NCBI GenBank assembly: GCA_023270185.1
Contig: JAGLCY010000085.1
Location: forward strand, 1 to 45,881
DNA from: Candidatus Krumholzibacteriia bacterium
GTDB lineage: Bacteria; Krumholzibacteriota; Krumholzibacteriia; LZORAL124-64-63
DNA length: 45,881 bases
Reading direction: 5' to 3'
Shown here: piece after piece, positions 1 to 10,045 of the stretch
How positions within the stretch are numbered: the stretch's first letter is position 1
Layout of the letters: each line of letters begins with the position of its first letter
The notes under the pieces: model-generated
The model's input: only the letters and a program-made list of their open reading frames with translations
What the model was told of the DNA's origin: nothing
Databases searched by the model: none
Position numbers and translations under genes: made by a program

Positions 1-758
1 GTCATTCGGCCCGTTGCCGGGTTTTCATGGACATGGATCTGGACCGGAGGACGGCTGGCGAGGACCCCCCGGGGGGTCCTTTTATGTGTTCCTTTATGAG
101 GTTTTGTCATCGAGTCGGTTTCGCCCGCAATTTCCATCTCCCTGATTTCCAAAAACGCCGCCATCGATTCCAGCATGAACTCCGCGCGATCACTTGGCAC
201 GCCACCCAATTTATGAAGCCGTTCAAGAAGTGCCGACCGCCGCGCTTCCTGCTCCGGGCTCAAATCCACCACGAAGCGCGCGGGCAGTTCGCGCGGAGCG
301 ACCACCGGAGGCGATGAAGGCAGCAACACTCCCTGACCCGGATCCACCTTGGCCGCGTTTTTGGCCTTTTTCACTTCGTTGACCAGCTCCTTACGGGTCC
401 CCTTGGCGGCCTTCAGCCAGGTGTCTTGGGTTTCAGGTGTGGCCACCGATACGATTTCCCGCGCCTTGGTGTAGCCGAGATCCCCACTGGCCACGGCCTG
501 TCTAACCGCGGGCAACTTATCCAACTGCCGCGCCAAACGTATAAAATCGCCGGCCTTGGATTTGGAAAATCCCAGTTCCTGAATGGCGTACTGGTTGATG
601 GAAGAGCAACCCATATCACGATAGAGATCGCGCTTCATGACCTCGCCGAACCACAGAACGGCGCATTGGTGGGCATTCTCCATGATGGTCAAGGAGCGCC
701 GAAGCAAGACGTGGACTTGAGCGGCAGGCTGATCGGGAATATAAGAAATTTCGGACAT
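1..758 (-). CDS. HNH endonuclease-like protein (DUF222/13E12-type N-terminal region), 3' end beyond window edge
   Basis: Own translation: MSEISYIPDQPAAQVHVLLRRSLTIMENAHQCAVLWFGEVMKRDLYRDMGCSSINQYAIQELGFSKSKAGDFIRLARQLDKLPAVRQAVASGDLGYTKAREIVSVATPETQDTWLKAA...SRPPVQIHVHENPATGRMT, open to the left edge. GGAGG SD 6 nt before the ATG at 758. Absent from ORF track because no stop lies in the window. Confidence 0.65.
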   Translation of the reverse strand, partial: MSEISYIPDQPAAQVHVLLRRSLTIMENAHQCAVLWFGEVMKRDLYRDMGCSSINQYAIQELGFSKSKAGDFIRLARQLDKLPAVRQAVASGDLGYTKAREIVSVATPETQDTWLKAAKGTRKELVNEVKKAKNAAKVDPGQGVLLPSSPPVVAPRELPARFVVDLSPEQEARRSALLERLHKLGGVPSDRAEFMLESMAAFLEIREMEIAGETDSMTKPHKGTHKRTPRGVLASRPPVQIHVHENPATGRM

Positions 759-987
759 GGAATTCCTCCAAATATAAGGATGATGGGAGGTGCGACCAAT
801 ATACGAACAAAAAACGAAAGAAACAAGAAAAAACAGCGAAAAAGAAGATTATTATGTCACCTGGGGAAAGCCGTTCAAATGCCCACCCGAGAACCCCTCG
901 GTTGATCTTTCCCGGCTAAATTCATTGCTAGTTACAAAATCCATCATATTTGAAAACAAGTTTTCAACCGCATGTAAAGGCTAAGAC

Positions 988-1019
988 AAAAAAAAGAGCC
1001 CACCCAACAGGGCAGGCTC
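988..1019 (-). terminator. Rho-independent terminator downstream of ctpA
   Basis: Minus strand GAGCCTGCCC-TGTT-GGGTGGGCTC (10-bp stem with G-U pairs) followed by TTTTTTTT. Confidence 0.8.
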
Positions 1020-1040
1020 CTAATTTCAAAATCAAAAAAG

Positions 1041-2819
1041 TCAGTTGGAAACGGACTCTTCTTCCTCGCCATCCCCATCACCCTCAGCCGCCAGCAATCG
1101 CATCTGCTCGGCGTTCCATTCCTCGGCCAGCGCCAGAAGCTCCGGCAGAGTCTTGGCCTTGCGGAACAGCTCAAGCGCCTCATGAAGCTGGGTGTCCGCC
1201 TCGATGGCCACCTTGTACGCGGCGGTCGGGCCATGCAGCCTGCGGGCCACCTCGCGCCGCATGCCGCGTTTGATGAACTCGCTGTTGGCGTCCACCAGGG
1301 AATCGGTGTAAGCCAATTCGAAGACCTCGAGGTATTCGCCGATCTTTTCCCGGTCAGCCAGGAATTCCTTGAACTCGTTGTAATCCGCGTCGCTGACCTG
1401 GTAGTCCTCGGGGATGTCCGTGTTATTGGCCGCGTAATCCACCGCGAAACCGAACAGGGCGCCGTCACGTTCCACGGCCACCTCGAAATCCTTCAGGAAA
1501 TCCTGGTCGATTTCGATGTCGGGGTTGATTCCCCCGCCTCCATAGACCACACGACCGCCGTCGGTGTAGAACTTCTCCTTGTCGAACCGGTGGAGCTCTT
1601 TCTCGGCGGGATCCATTTCCAGTTCCTCGGTCGCCGGTTCACCCTCACCCTCGGGCTCGGCCGCATCCTCTTCCATCGCCTTGCCCATTTCCTCCATGGG
1701 ATCGCCGTGCCGGGGACGGGCCTTGTGGATCGACCGGCCGCTGGGCGTGTAGTAGCGCGCGGTGGTCAATTTGAGGGCTTCATCCTCGTCGAGCCGGAAC
1801 ACCGTCTGCACCGAACCCTTACCGAAGGATGTCTGGCCCACCACCAGGCCCGCGTCATGATCCTGGATGGCCGCCGACACGATTTCACTGGCGGAGGCCG
1901 ACGAACCATTGATCATCACGACAATCGGGACCTCGTTGTAGACCTTGCCCCGGCTTTCGCTGTAGAAGGAGTGGTTCTGGGAACGCAAACGGCCCTTGGT
2001 GAAAACGATCAGGTCGTCCTTGGGCAGAAAGAGTTCACTGACCCCCTGCGCCGCGTCCAGCAGGCCACCGGGGTTGAAGCGCAGATCCAGGATCAGCCCC
2101 TTCATACCCGCGGCGGTCATTTCGTCCAGTTTCACCCTCAACTCGTCCTTGGTGGAGCGGGCGAAGTTCTGGACCCTGACGTAACCGATGTCGTCGATCA
2201 TGAAGCCGTAGGGCACGCTCTCGATCTTGATGATGTCACGGGTGATGGTGAACGGCAGCGGTGCCTCGGTCCCCGGTCGCTTGATTGTGATGTTGACCTG
2301 GGTTCCCGCCTTGCCGCGCAGCAGTTTCACGGCCTCGCGGCTGGTGAAATCCTTGCTGGATTCACCTTCGATCTCGATGATCTGGTCACCGCCCTGGATA
2401 CCCATGTAGTAGGCCGGTGTTCCCTCGATGGGCGACACCACCGTGGGATAGTGGTCGCGGATGTTGATGGTGATGCCCAGACCGCCGAACTCGCCTTCGG
2501 TGGACATCACAAGATCCTCGTAGTTCATGGGCGGCAGATAATTTGAATGCTCGTCGAGTTCGTCGAGCATACCCTGGATGGCCGCTTCCATGACTTCCTT
2601 GGGATCCATCTCATCGACGTAGTTGTTGATGATCTTGTCGTAGACGTCGCCCATGATCTTGAGATTGTCGTAGAACTCCCGTCGCCTGGTCGCGGGATCG
2701 TCGCCGGCAAAGGCGAACGACGCGGTCAACACCGACATCAGTACGAAAACATGGACAAGGCGCCGCAGATGACGCGCGTGGACGACCGGGTTGTGGTGTT
2801 TATTCTGGAGATTGGACAT
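1041..2819 (-). CDS. ctpA: S41 family C-terminal processing peptidase with PDZ domain
   Basis: Signal peptide, PDZ (GGLGITINIRDHYPTVVSPIEGTPAYYMGIQGGDQIIEI), catalytic region VMINGSSASASEIVSAAIQDH and GKGSVQT. Confidence 0.93.
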   Translation of the reverse strand: MSNLQNKHHNPVVHARHLRRLVHVFVLMSVLTASFAFAGDDPATRRREFYDNLKIMGDVYDKIINNYVDEMDPKEVMEAAIQGMLDELDEHSNYLPPMNYEDLVMSTEGEFGGLGITINIRDHYPTVVSPIEGTPAYYMGIQGGDQIIEIEGESSKDFTSREAVKLLRGKAGTQVNITIKRPGTEAPLPFTITRDIIKIESVPYGFMIDDIGYVRVQNFARSTKDELRVKLDEMTAAGMKGLILDLRFNPGGLLDAAQGVSELFLPKDDLIVFTKGRLRSQNHSFYSESRGKVYNEVPIVVMINGSSASASEIVSAAIQDHDAGLVVGQTSFGKGSVQTVFRLDEDEALKLTTARYYTPSGRSIHKARPRHGDPMEEMGKAMEEDAAEPEGEGEPATEELEMDPAEKELHRFDKEKFYTDGGRVVYGGGGINPDIEIDQDFLKDFEVAVERDGALFGFAVDYAANNTDIPEDYQVSDADYNEFKEFLADREKIGEYLEVFELAYTDSLVDANSEFIKRGMRREVARRLHGPTAAYKVAIEADTQLHEALELFRKAKTLPELLALAEEWNAEQMRLLAAEGDGDGEEEESVSN

Positions 2820-2885
2820 TCATCGTTCCTTCATTGATGTCTGTTGACATGGTCAGACTGTTTTCGGCACTTCATCGAAATCCTT

Positions 2886-3560
2886 TTACAGGTATTTGAG
2901 AAGTCCGTGATCAAGCCGCTTCAGATGTCCGAGTGTCTTGTTCAACATCTCTTCCGGCGATTCGGTGGCGTCTATCACTTTAAATCGCGGAATCCCTGAA
3001 ACCGCCATCGCCTGGTATCCCTCGTACACACGTTGGTGGAATTCCGCCGTTTCCCGGTCCAGGCGATCGGTTGTTTCCCTGTGGAGTCTTTTCTGGCCCT
3101 CTTCCGGCGGCAAAAGACACAGGAAGGTAAGGTCGGGTTCGATATTGCCAAGCGCCAGCTTATTGAGGGCGTGGACCTGTTTTTCTCCCAGTCCGCGGCC
3201 GAATCCCTGATAAGCCACCGAAGCGTCGGCGAAACGATCGCACAAAATAATCATGCCCGCCTGCAGGGCGATCTCGATTTTCTCGCGCACAAGCTGAGCC
3301 CGGCTCGCCACCATAAGCAGCAGTTCGGTTTCCGCGCACATCCCTTCAGACGCCGTATCGAGCAGAATGTTCCGGATTCGCTCGCCGATGTCGGTCCCAC
3401 CGGGTTCCCGCAGGATCATGGGATCCTCGCCCTTTTCCGCCAGATGGGCGGCAATGGCATTGATCAGGGTCGTCTTGCCGCTGCCCTCGGGGCCTTCGAA
3501 AGTAATCAACAAACCACGATAATCCTCGCCCCCGTGAAGACCACCGGTCGAAGGTGTCAC
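2886..3560 (-). CDS. tmk: dTMP kinase
   Basis: P-loop ITFEGPEGSGKTT, LREPGGTDIGERIR, CDRFADASVAYQGFGRGL. Confidence 0.95.
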   Translation of the reverse strand: MTPSTGGLHGGEDYRGLLITFEGPEGSGKTTLINAIAAHLAEKGEDPMILREPGGTDIGERIRNILLDTASEGMCAETELLLMVASRAQLVREKIEIALQAGMIILCDRFADASVAYQGFGRGLGEKQVHALNKLALGNIEPDLTFLCLLPPEEGQKRLHRETTDRLDRETAEFHQRVYEGYQAMAVSGIPRFKVIDATESPEEMLNKTLGHLKRLDHGLLKYL

Positions 3561-4183
3561 TGTTCATCCTCCTGACCGTGGCGTTCGGCGCCAGGTAATT
3601 TGGCCGCGACATGGACGATGCGCTGGACGGTGGTGGCCAGGGTCGCCACGGCAAGGAACCACAGGACCGGCACCACGGCCCAGCGACCGAGCAACAGGGC
3701 CAGCGTCAGGATGATCACCCGCTCGGTGCGTTGCAAAAATCCCACGGTGCAGGTCTCACCCACACCCTCGGCCCGGGCCCGAACGTAACTCGTGGTCAGG
3801 CTGCCCACCACCACGCATGTGATAAGAACAAGCGCCACAGGGTCACCCCCGTACGGCTGGGTCGCGAAATACCAGGTCAGCCCCGCGAAGAGAAAGGCCT
3901 CTCCCAGGCGGTCGAAACAGGAATCGAGGAAGGCGCCCCGGCGGGAAACCGTTCCCTGAAGGCGGGCCAGATCACCATCCAGCATATCGAAACCCGAACC
4001 GACCAGGAACACGATGGCCCCGAAAAACAGGTTTCCGCGGGCGACTATGAAACCTGAAATCGCGGTGATCAGCAGGCCGAGAAGGGAAACCATCAACGGC
4101 GTCATGCCCAGCTTGTCCAGAGCCAGCACCAGCGGACGCACCTTACCGCGGGCACTTTGTTTGAATTCCGTGAAACCCATCAT
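3557..4183 (-). CDS. CDP-alcohol phosphatidyltransferase family protein (PIP/archaetidylinositol-phosphate synthase-like)
   Basis: CDP-alcohol motif variant DMLDGDLARLQGTVSRRGAFLDSCFDRLGE; downstream SYVRARAEG and RTER resemble inositol-phosphate-transferring members. Overlaps tmk start. Confidence 0.85.
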   Translation of the reverse strand: MMGFTEFKQSARGKVRPLVLALDKLGMTPLMVSLLGLLITAISGFIVARGNLFFGAIVFLVGSGFDMLDGDLARLQGTVSRRGAFLDSCFDRLGEAFLFAGLTWYFATQPYGGDPVALVLITCVVVGSLTTSYVRARAEGVGETCTVGFLQRTERVIILTLALLLGRWAVVPVLWFLAVATLATTVQRIVHVAAKLPGAERHGQEDEQ

Positions 4184-4926
4184 TTTTCTCCTGTTTTTTC
4201 GGCCTTGGCGAGCCGCTTTTTCCCCAATCCCCGCAGGACGATGACCAGTTCGCCCTTCAGGCGCTTGCCCGTCATGATTTCCAGAAGCTGTCCCGCGCTG
4301 CCTCGCAGGGTCTCTTCATGCATTTTCGTGATTTCCCTGGCCACCGCCAAAATCCGGGTCGGCGCCAGTTCTTCCAGTATTTCAAGGGTCGACCTGATCC
4401 GGTGGCACGATTCGAAGATCAGGACCGAACCCGGTTCAGCAAGGGCGTCTTCCAGGAAAGTCCGCCGCTGGCCCTTTTTCCGGGGCGCGTAACCCAGGTA
4501 CAGGAACCGGTCCGGTGAAAATCCCGACAGGACCAGGGCCGTCACCGTGCTCGAAGGCCCGGGAATCACCGTCCAGGGCAGATCCTCTTCCAGCAGGGAG
4601 CGCACCAGTGTGAATCCGGGATCCGAGATGCAGGGCATCCCCGCGTCGCTGACCACCGCCACCTTTTCCCCGTCTTTCAACCGGGACACGATGACCGGCA
4701 CCACTTTGGCCTTGTTGTGGTCGTGGTAGCTGGCCAGCGGGACCTGGATACCGTAGCGGTCCAGCAGGCGCCTAGTGTGACGTGTATCCTCGGCAAATAC
4801 AACATCGGCCGCGGCAAGCACCGCCAGGGCCCGCAGGCTGATGTCACCCAGATTCCCGATGGGCGTGGCAACAAAATGGCACTGGCCGGCGGGAAAATCG
4901 ACCTCGGGCACCGGAACCTGGATCAA
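4180..4926 (-). CDS. rsmI: 16S rRNA (cytidine(1402)-2'-O)-methyltransferase
   Basis: CHFVATPIGNLGDISLRAL, AEDTRHTRRLLDRYGI, VSDAGMPCISDPGF, VIPGPSS. Confidence 0.95.
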   Translation of the reverse strand: MIQVPVPEVDFPAGQCHFVATPIGNLGDISLRALAVLAAADVVFAEDTRHTRRLLDRYGIQVPLASYHDHNKAKVVPVIVSRLKDGEKVAVVSDAGMPCISDPGFTLVRSLLEEDLPWTVIPGPSSTVTALVLSGFSPDRFLYLGYAPRKKGQRRTFLEDALAEPGSVLIFESCHRIRSTLEILEELAPTRILAVAREITKMHEETLRGSAGQLLEIMTGKRLKGELVIVLRGLGKKRLAKAEKTGEK

Positions 4927-5789
4927 TGGAAACCCCCGTCGGTGAAGGTTTCGTCCTCGGGTTCCGCCTGCGCGTTTCCCTGGTCCGGATCGACCCGGCC
5001 GGGAAAGAAAGCCACCGGCGGGCCACTTCGCTTGAATGCCATGGCTTTCACACGGCCCGCAACCTTGCCGACCAGTTCGGAGTTGAAACCCAGGGCCTCG
5101 AGCTGCTTCGGTCCCAGGCCCTGATCGATCATGTGAACCAACAGGCGATCGACTTCGGAGTAGGTATAACCCAACTCGTCCTCATCGGCCTGGCCTTCCC
5201 ACAGATCCGCGCTCGGAGCTTTGGTCAGAACGGCCTCGGGCAATCCAAGCTCTCGGGCCAGGAGCCGGATCTCGGTCTTGTAGAGCTGCCCCAGCGGATT
5301 CAGGGCGCAGGCGTTGTCACCGTACATGGTCGTGTAGCCGAGCAAATCCTCGGTGCGGTTCCCGGTGCCCAGAACCAGCGACCCGTCGCGGGCCGAAATG
5401 TCGTACAGAACGATCATCCGGCAGCGGGCCATCACGTTGCCACGGCGAATAAGATCACTAGCGGGGATATCGGTCAGAAACGCGTCGGCCATGGAAGTGA
5501 TCTCGATTTTCTCGGTCTTCATGCCCACGGCGGCGGCCACGGCCACAGCATCGCCCACCGAGGCTGCTGAACTCGTGGCGTAGGGCATCATCACGCCCAA
5601 CACTTTGTCCGCCCCCAGGGCACGCGCGCCCAGGCCGGCGGCGACGGCCGAATCGATTCCCCCGGACAATCCGACCACGAGGGAATCCCTGCCCGCGGCT
5701 TCCAAAGTGGCCCGGATGAACGCGGCACACGTTTCATAAGCTTCGGCGGGCTCGACGGCCCAGTCGGGACGATCCAATTCAATATTCAT
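4923..5789 (-). CDS. nadE: NAD+ synthase (ammonia-dependent type)
   Basis: LVVGLSGGIDSAVAAGLGARALG, GTGNRTEDLLGYTTMYGDNACALNPLGQLYKTEIR, PSADLWEGQADEDELGYTY. Confidence 0.95.
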   Translation of the reverse strand: MNIELDRPDWAVEPAEAYETCAAFIRATLEAAGRDSLVVGLSGGIDSAVAAGLGARALGADKVLGVMMPYATSSAASVGDAVAVAAAVGMKTEKIEITSMADAFLTDIPASDLIRRGNVMARCRMIVLYDISARDGSLVLGTGNRTEDLLGYTTMYGDNACALNPLGQLYKTEIRLLARELGLPEAVLTKAPSADLWEGQADEDELGYTYSEVDRLLVHMIDQGLGPKQLEALGFNSELVGKVAGRVKAMAFKRSGPPVAFFPGRVDPDQGNAQAEPEDETFTDGGFH

Positions 5790-5810
5790 TCGGCGTGCAT
5801 CCTCCAGGAA

Positions 5811-7259
5811 TCAACTTCGTCGCCAGGCCCCGGGCAGGAACAGCACGAGCACCGTGAATATTTCCAGCCGGCCGATCAGCATGAACAGGACCAGGAGCCA
5901 TTTTTCCCAGTCCATAAGAAATGCGTAGTTGGACGTGGGACCGACCAGCCCCAATCCCGGACCGATGTTCCCCAGGGTCGCGGCGGTGGCCCCCACGCTG
6001 GTCACGATGTCCCGCCCTCCGAAAGTCAGGATCAGGACCCCTGCAATATACACCACCATGTAGAGCAGGAAAAAGCCCAGAACATTGGTCAGCAGCGATG
6101 GAGAAATGGCCCGGTTGTTGAACCACAGGGTAAACACGCCGCGCGGATGCAGCATCTTCTTGAGTTCCAGCTTGGCGTGGCGCAACAGGATGAAGACCCG
6201 CATCACCTTGATGCCGCCACCGGTGGATCCGGCGCAGCCCCCGATGGTCATCAGAATCAACAGAAGGGCGTGGGCCACAGGCGGCCAGGCCAGGTAGTCG
6301 GAGGTGCCGAAACCCGTCGTGGTGAGGATGGAAACCACCTGGAACACCGTGTGCCGCACCGTGTCGTGCCAGGCGGGATAGAAATTTATCGAGATGAGAA
6401 CCCCGGTGAGAATCAGGACACAAACCAGCACGATGGACGCGTAGAACCGGAATTCCTCATCCTTGTGGTAGACCCGCCAACGACCGGTCAGGGCCAGGTA
6501 GTGCAGGGAAAAATTGGCGCCGGCCAGGAACATGAACAGGATGATGATCCATTCCACCGCCGGCGTGGCGTAACCGCCGACACTGGCGTTGTGATTGCTG
6601 AATCCGCCGGTGGCCATGGTGGCGAAAGAATGGCAGATCGAGTCGAAGGGTCCCATGCCGGCGATCATGAGGGCAGCGATTTCCACTAGGGTCAGCAGAA
6701 AATAAACCGCCCACAGACGCTTGGCCGTTTCCCGGATGCGGGGCGTCAACCGTTCGGCCACCGGACCGGGAACTTCCGCCCGGTAGAGTTGCATGCCGCC
6801 GACCCCGAGCAGGGGCAGAATGGCCACCGCCAGCAGCACGATTCCCATGCCCCCAAGCCAGTGGGAAAGGGCGCGCCAGAACAGGGTCCCATGACTGCGG
6901 CTTTCGATGTCCGTGAGGATGGATGCGCCGGTGGTGGAGAATCCCGAGATGGATTCGAAGGCCGCGTCGGTGAAAGAGGGGATCTGACCACTGAACCAGA
7001 AGGGAAGCGCGCCGAGCAGGCCGACGAAAAGCCAACCGAACGCCACCACCGCGAAACCTTCGCGGACCCGCAGGTCGGGGGTGTCGCGCAGAAGAAACAG
7101 GGCCCCGCCACCCACCACCGCTCCGATACCCGCGGAAACCAAAAACCAGATCCAGTCATTTTCACGGTAGAGCAGCGACACCAGGGCCGGCAGTAAAAGA
7201 CAACCGGCTGTGACCAGCATCAGAAAGCCCAGGACCTTGACGACGACCCTGATGTTCAC
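5811..7259 (-). CDS. trkH: TrkH family potassium uptake protein
   Basis: Multi-TM; selectivity-filter motifs FSTTGASILT, ATGGFSNHNAS, TTGFGTSDY; MTIGGCAGSTGGGIKVMR. Overlaps trkA stop. Confidence 0.94.
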   Translation of the reverse strand: MNIRVVVKVLGFLMLVTAGCLLLPALVSLLYRENDWIWFLVSAGIGAVVGGGALFLLRDTPDLRVREGFAVVAFGWLFVGLLGALPFWFSGQIPSFTDAAFESISGFSTTGASILTDIESRSHGTLFWRALSHWLGGMGIVLLAVAILPLLGVGGMQLYRAEVPGPVAERLTPRIRETAKRLWAVYFLLTLVEIAALMIAGMGPFDSICHSFATMATGGFSNHNASVGGYATPAVEWIIILFMFLAGANFSLHYLALTGRWRVYHKDEEFRFYASIVLVCVLILTGVLISINFYPAWHDTVRHTVFQVVSILTTTGFGTSDYLAWPPVAHALLLILMTIGGCAGSTGGGIKVMRVFILLRHAKLELKKMLHPRGVFTLWFNNRAISPSLLTNVLGFFLLYMVVYIAGVLILTFGGRDIVTSVGATAATLGNIGPGLGLVGPTSNYAFLMDWEKWLLVLFMLIGRLEIFTVLVLFLPGAWRRS

Positions 7260-8602
7260 GAGGCGCCGCCGGCGAAGAATTCCTCAACCTTGTCCACCGC
7301 GTCGGGCAGGGCGAAAACAACGACTTCGTCCCCCGCGGACAACACGGTATCACCGCTGGGAGTGACGACCCGGCCCCGCTTGAGGACCGCTCCGATGACC
7401 GCGTTGGAGGGAAAATCGAGATTCATCAGGGACTTGCCCAGCCAGGAGCAATTCTTCCCCACGCCCAGCTGCAGGATTTCCGCCCCGGTGAGCCCCAGGT
7501 TTTCCGCGTTGATGACCGCGCCGCGTTTGACGAAACGCGCGATCCAGGTCGAGGTGGACAGACGGGGCGAAACCGCGGAATCCACGCCCAGAAGAGGCAG
7601 GAGAGGCACGTAATCGGGGCGGTTGACCAGACAGACTGTCTTGGCCGCGCCGTGGTGGTGCGCCAACAGACAGGCCATGATGTTCGTTTCCTCGTCGCTG
7701 CTGACCGAAACGAAACCGTCCATTTCGCTGACACCTTCGCTTTCCAGCAACTCGGTGTCCGAACCCTCCCCGTGCAGCACCAGGGCGTGCCTGAGCTTTT
7801 CGGCCGCCTGCCGACACTTCTCTTCGTTGCGGTCGATGATCTTGACCTTTACACCAGCGGCCAGAAGATCCCGGGCCAGATCCCGGCCCATGGCGTTGGC
7901 CCCAACGATCATCACCTTGGACAGCCGACGCGTTTCGGCACGGAAATAAATCAGGGAGCGGTCGACTAGGCGGCGGGTGCCGGCCATGAAAACCTGGTCA
8001 TCGGCCATTATCACGGTATCCCCGCTGGGGATGAGGGTCTCATCACCGCGAACGATGGTCGTCACCAGGGCGATGCTGCCACCCAGGGTCTGGTTGATCT
8101 CCGCCAGGGTCCGGCCATCGACCTTGGATCCGCGTTCCACACGGGTGCCGACAATGCGCACCTTGCCGCCGGCAAATTCATGGACCTCCGTGGCCCCGGT
8201 CTGGAAAAGGATCTCGCGGATGGCGTGCACCGCCTCGTGCAGAGGATTGATGGCCAGATCGATCCCTTCAAGCACAAGCCGGTGGTCCTGATAATAATGT
8301 CCCTGGCGAACACGGGCCACCTTGACGCGGGCTCCCAGGACGTTGGCGGTCTGGCAGGCGATGATGTTGATTTCGTCCCGGTCGGTGACCGCGGCGAACA
8401 GATCGCAGTCCTTCATGCCTATCTCGCGCAGAACAGTGGGACTGACGCCGTTGCCTATCACGAACCGGCAATCCAGATGCTCGCTCACATTGTCCACCCG
8501 TTCCTGGTCCATCTCCACCAGGATCAGGTCGTGTTCGCGCCGGGTGATGATCCTGGCCAGTTGGAAACCGACGGCGCCGGCTCCGATGATGACGATTTTC
8601 AC
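7256..8602 (-). CDS. trkA: Trk system potassium transporter regulatory subunit TrkA (duplicated RCK domains)
   Basis: [30 protein letters not shown] and second Rossmann VMIVGANAMGRDLARDLLAAG; overlaps ltaE stop. Confidence 0.94.
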   Translation of the reverse strand: MKIVIIGAGAVGFQLARIITRREHDLILVEMDQERVDNVSEHLDCRFVIGNGVSPTVLREIGMKDCDLFAAVTDRDEINIIACQTANVLGARVKVARVRQGHYYQDHRLVLEGIDLAINPLHEAVHAIREILFQTGATEVHEFAGGKVRIVGTRVERGSKVDGRTLAEINQTLGGSIALVTTIVRGDETLIPSGDTVIMADDQVFMAGTRRLVDRSLIYFRAETRRLSKVMIVGANAMGRDLARDLLAAGVKVKIIDRNEEKCRQAAEKLRHALVLHGEGSDTELLESEGVSEMDGFVSVSSDEETNIMACLLAHHHGAAKTVCLVNRPDYVPLLPLLGVDSAVSPRLSTSTWIARFVKRGAVINAENLGLTGAEILQLGVGKNCSWLGKSLMNLDFPSNAVIGAVLKRGRVVTPSGDTVLSAGDEVVVFALPDAVDKVEEFFAGGAS

Positions 8603-9651
8603 GACCGGTCTCCCGCAAATGAGTTGAGGGCTTCGACAGCGTGGCCGATATCGGCGTCCGAATGTTCGAGGTGAGGCACCAGCCTGACCCGTCCCGGCCC
8701 GAACCCGACACCCAGCACACCACTGTTTTCCAGATGGCCCAAAAGAGCCTCGTCCTGGCCCGGGCCTTCCACATCGATGATCACGATGTTGGTGTCCACC
8801 GGATGATTCACCTTCAGGGCCGGATGGTCAAGGCCCGCTGCAAGGACCCGGGCGTGTTCGTGGTCCTCGGCCAGCCTGGCCAGATTGTGATCCAGGGCGT
8901 AAAGACAGGCGGCGGCCAGAATACCCGCCTGGCGCATACCGCCGCCCCACATCTTGCGGAACCGATGGGCCTGGGCGATGGTGGCCCTGTCCGCGGCCAG
9001 CATCGACCCGACGGGGGCTCCCAGGGCCTTGGAAAAACAAACGCTCACCGAATCCACCGGAGCGGCCAACTCGGCCAGGGTCAGCCCGGTGGCCACGTGG
9101 GCATGCCACAGGCGGGCCCCGTCCAGATGAACCCGCACACCGCGGGCATGAACCTGGTCGGAGATTTCCTGCACGTCTTTCTGGGGTAGGATCCGGCCAC
9201 CGGCCCGATTGTGCGTATTTTCAAGGCTGACCATCCCCGGTGGCGCGCAATGCACGTTGTCGGGATTGAGTGCCGCTTCGACCCGGGTCCAGTCCAACAG
9301 ACCGTCCGGCGTTTCGACGCAGGTTACCAGCAACCCGCACAGCGCCGCGGGGGCCCCGGCTTCGTAACGGTAGATGTGGGCTCCGTCCTCCAGAACGATC
9401 TGATCACCCGGCCGGGTCTGGGCGCGCAGAGCCAACTGATTTCCCATGGTCCCGCTCGGAACGTACAGGGCCGCTTCCTTGCCCAACAAATCGGCCACCG
9501 TCGACTGCAAACGATTGACGGTTGGATCATCGCCGAAAACATCATCCCCAACGTCGGCAATCATCATGGCCTCGAGCATCTCCGGCGTGGGACGCGTCAC
9601 GGTGTCGCTGCGCATATCGACCAGGGAATTGGAAGGAAAGGGAGTATTCAT
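8599..9651 (-). CDS. ltaE: Low-specificity L-threonine aldolase family protein
   Basis: [68 protein letters not shown]. Start chosen at internal Met because the longer ORF (9726) would span the HU terminator. Confidence 0.9.
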   Translation of the reverse strand: MNTPFPSNSLVDMRSDTVTRPTPEMLEAMMIADVGDDVFGDDPTVNRLQSTVADLLGKEAALYVPSGTMGNQLALRAQTRPGDQIVLEDGAHIYRYEAGAPAALCGLLVTCVETPDGLLDWTRVEAALNPDNVHCAPPGMVSLENTHNRAGGRILPQKDVQEISDQVHARGVRVHLDGARLWHAHVATGLTLAELAAPVDSVSVCFSKALGAPVGSMLAADRATIAQAHRFRKMWGGGMRQAGILAAACLYALDHNLARLAEDHEHARVLAAGLDHPALKVNHPVDTNIVIIDVEGPGQDEALLGHLENSGVLGVGFGPGRVRLVPHLEHSDADIGHAVEALNSFAGDRS

Positions 9652-9682
9652 GAAACGACCCCGCTGTTTCAGCCGTTGACGT

Positions 9683-9702
9683 AAAAAACCGGCTCTCCGG
9701 TT
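9683..9702 (-). terminator. Rho-independent terminator downstream of the HU gene
   Basis: Minus strand AACCGG-AGAG-CCGGTTTTTT. Confidence 0.6.
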
Positions 9703-9763
9703 CTTAGGCCGGAAAACCGGTTCCAATGACGATTGTTGACGTCCGGACCAGTGGACGTGAACA

Positions 9764-10045
9764 TCAACCCGCGGCGGCGACCTTGTCTTTCAACATCTTG
9801 GACACCTTGAACACGGGTACTTTGCGGGAGGGAACGGGTACGGCCTCTCCCGTGCGGGGATTCCGGGCCATCCGTTCCTTGCGTTCCTTGACCTTGAAGG
9901 TGCCGAAGCCGCGGATCTCCAGATGCTGGCCGTTGACAAGCAGGTCCCCGATCTTTTCCAGGAAAAGATCCACGGTTTCCGCGACTTCCTTTTTGGTGAG
10001 ACCAGTTCTTTGAGCGATGTCTTCTACGATATCGGCCTTGGTCAT
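9764..10045 (-). CDS. HU family DNA-binding protein
   Basis: MTKADIVEDIAQRTGLTKKEVAETVDLFLEKI...GFGTFKVKERKERMARNPRTGEAVPVPSRKVPVFKVSKMLKDKV. Confidence 0.96.
   Translation of the reverse strand: MTKADIVEDIAQRTGLTKKEVAETVDLFLEKIGDLLVNGQHLEIRGFGTFKVKERKERMARNPRTGEAVPVPSRKVPVFKVSKMLKDKVAAAG

Noticed and set aside
1182-2546. 454-aa plus-strand ORF
   Set aside because: Antisense to ctpA, whose motifs are unmistakable; no recognisable domain.
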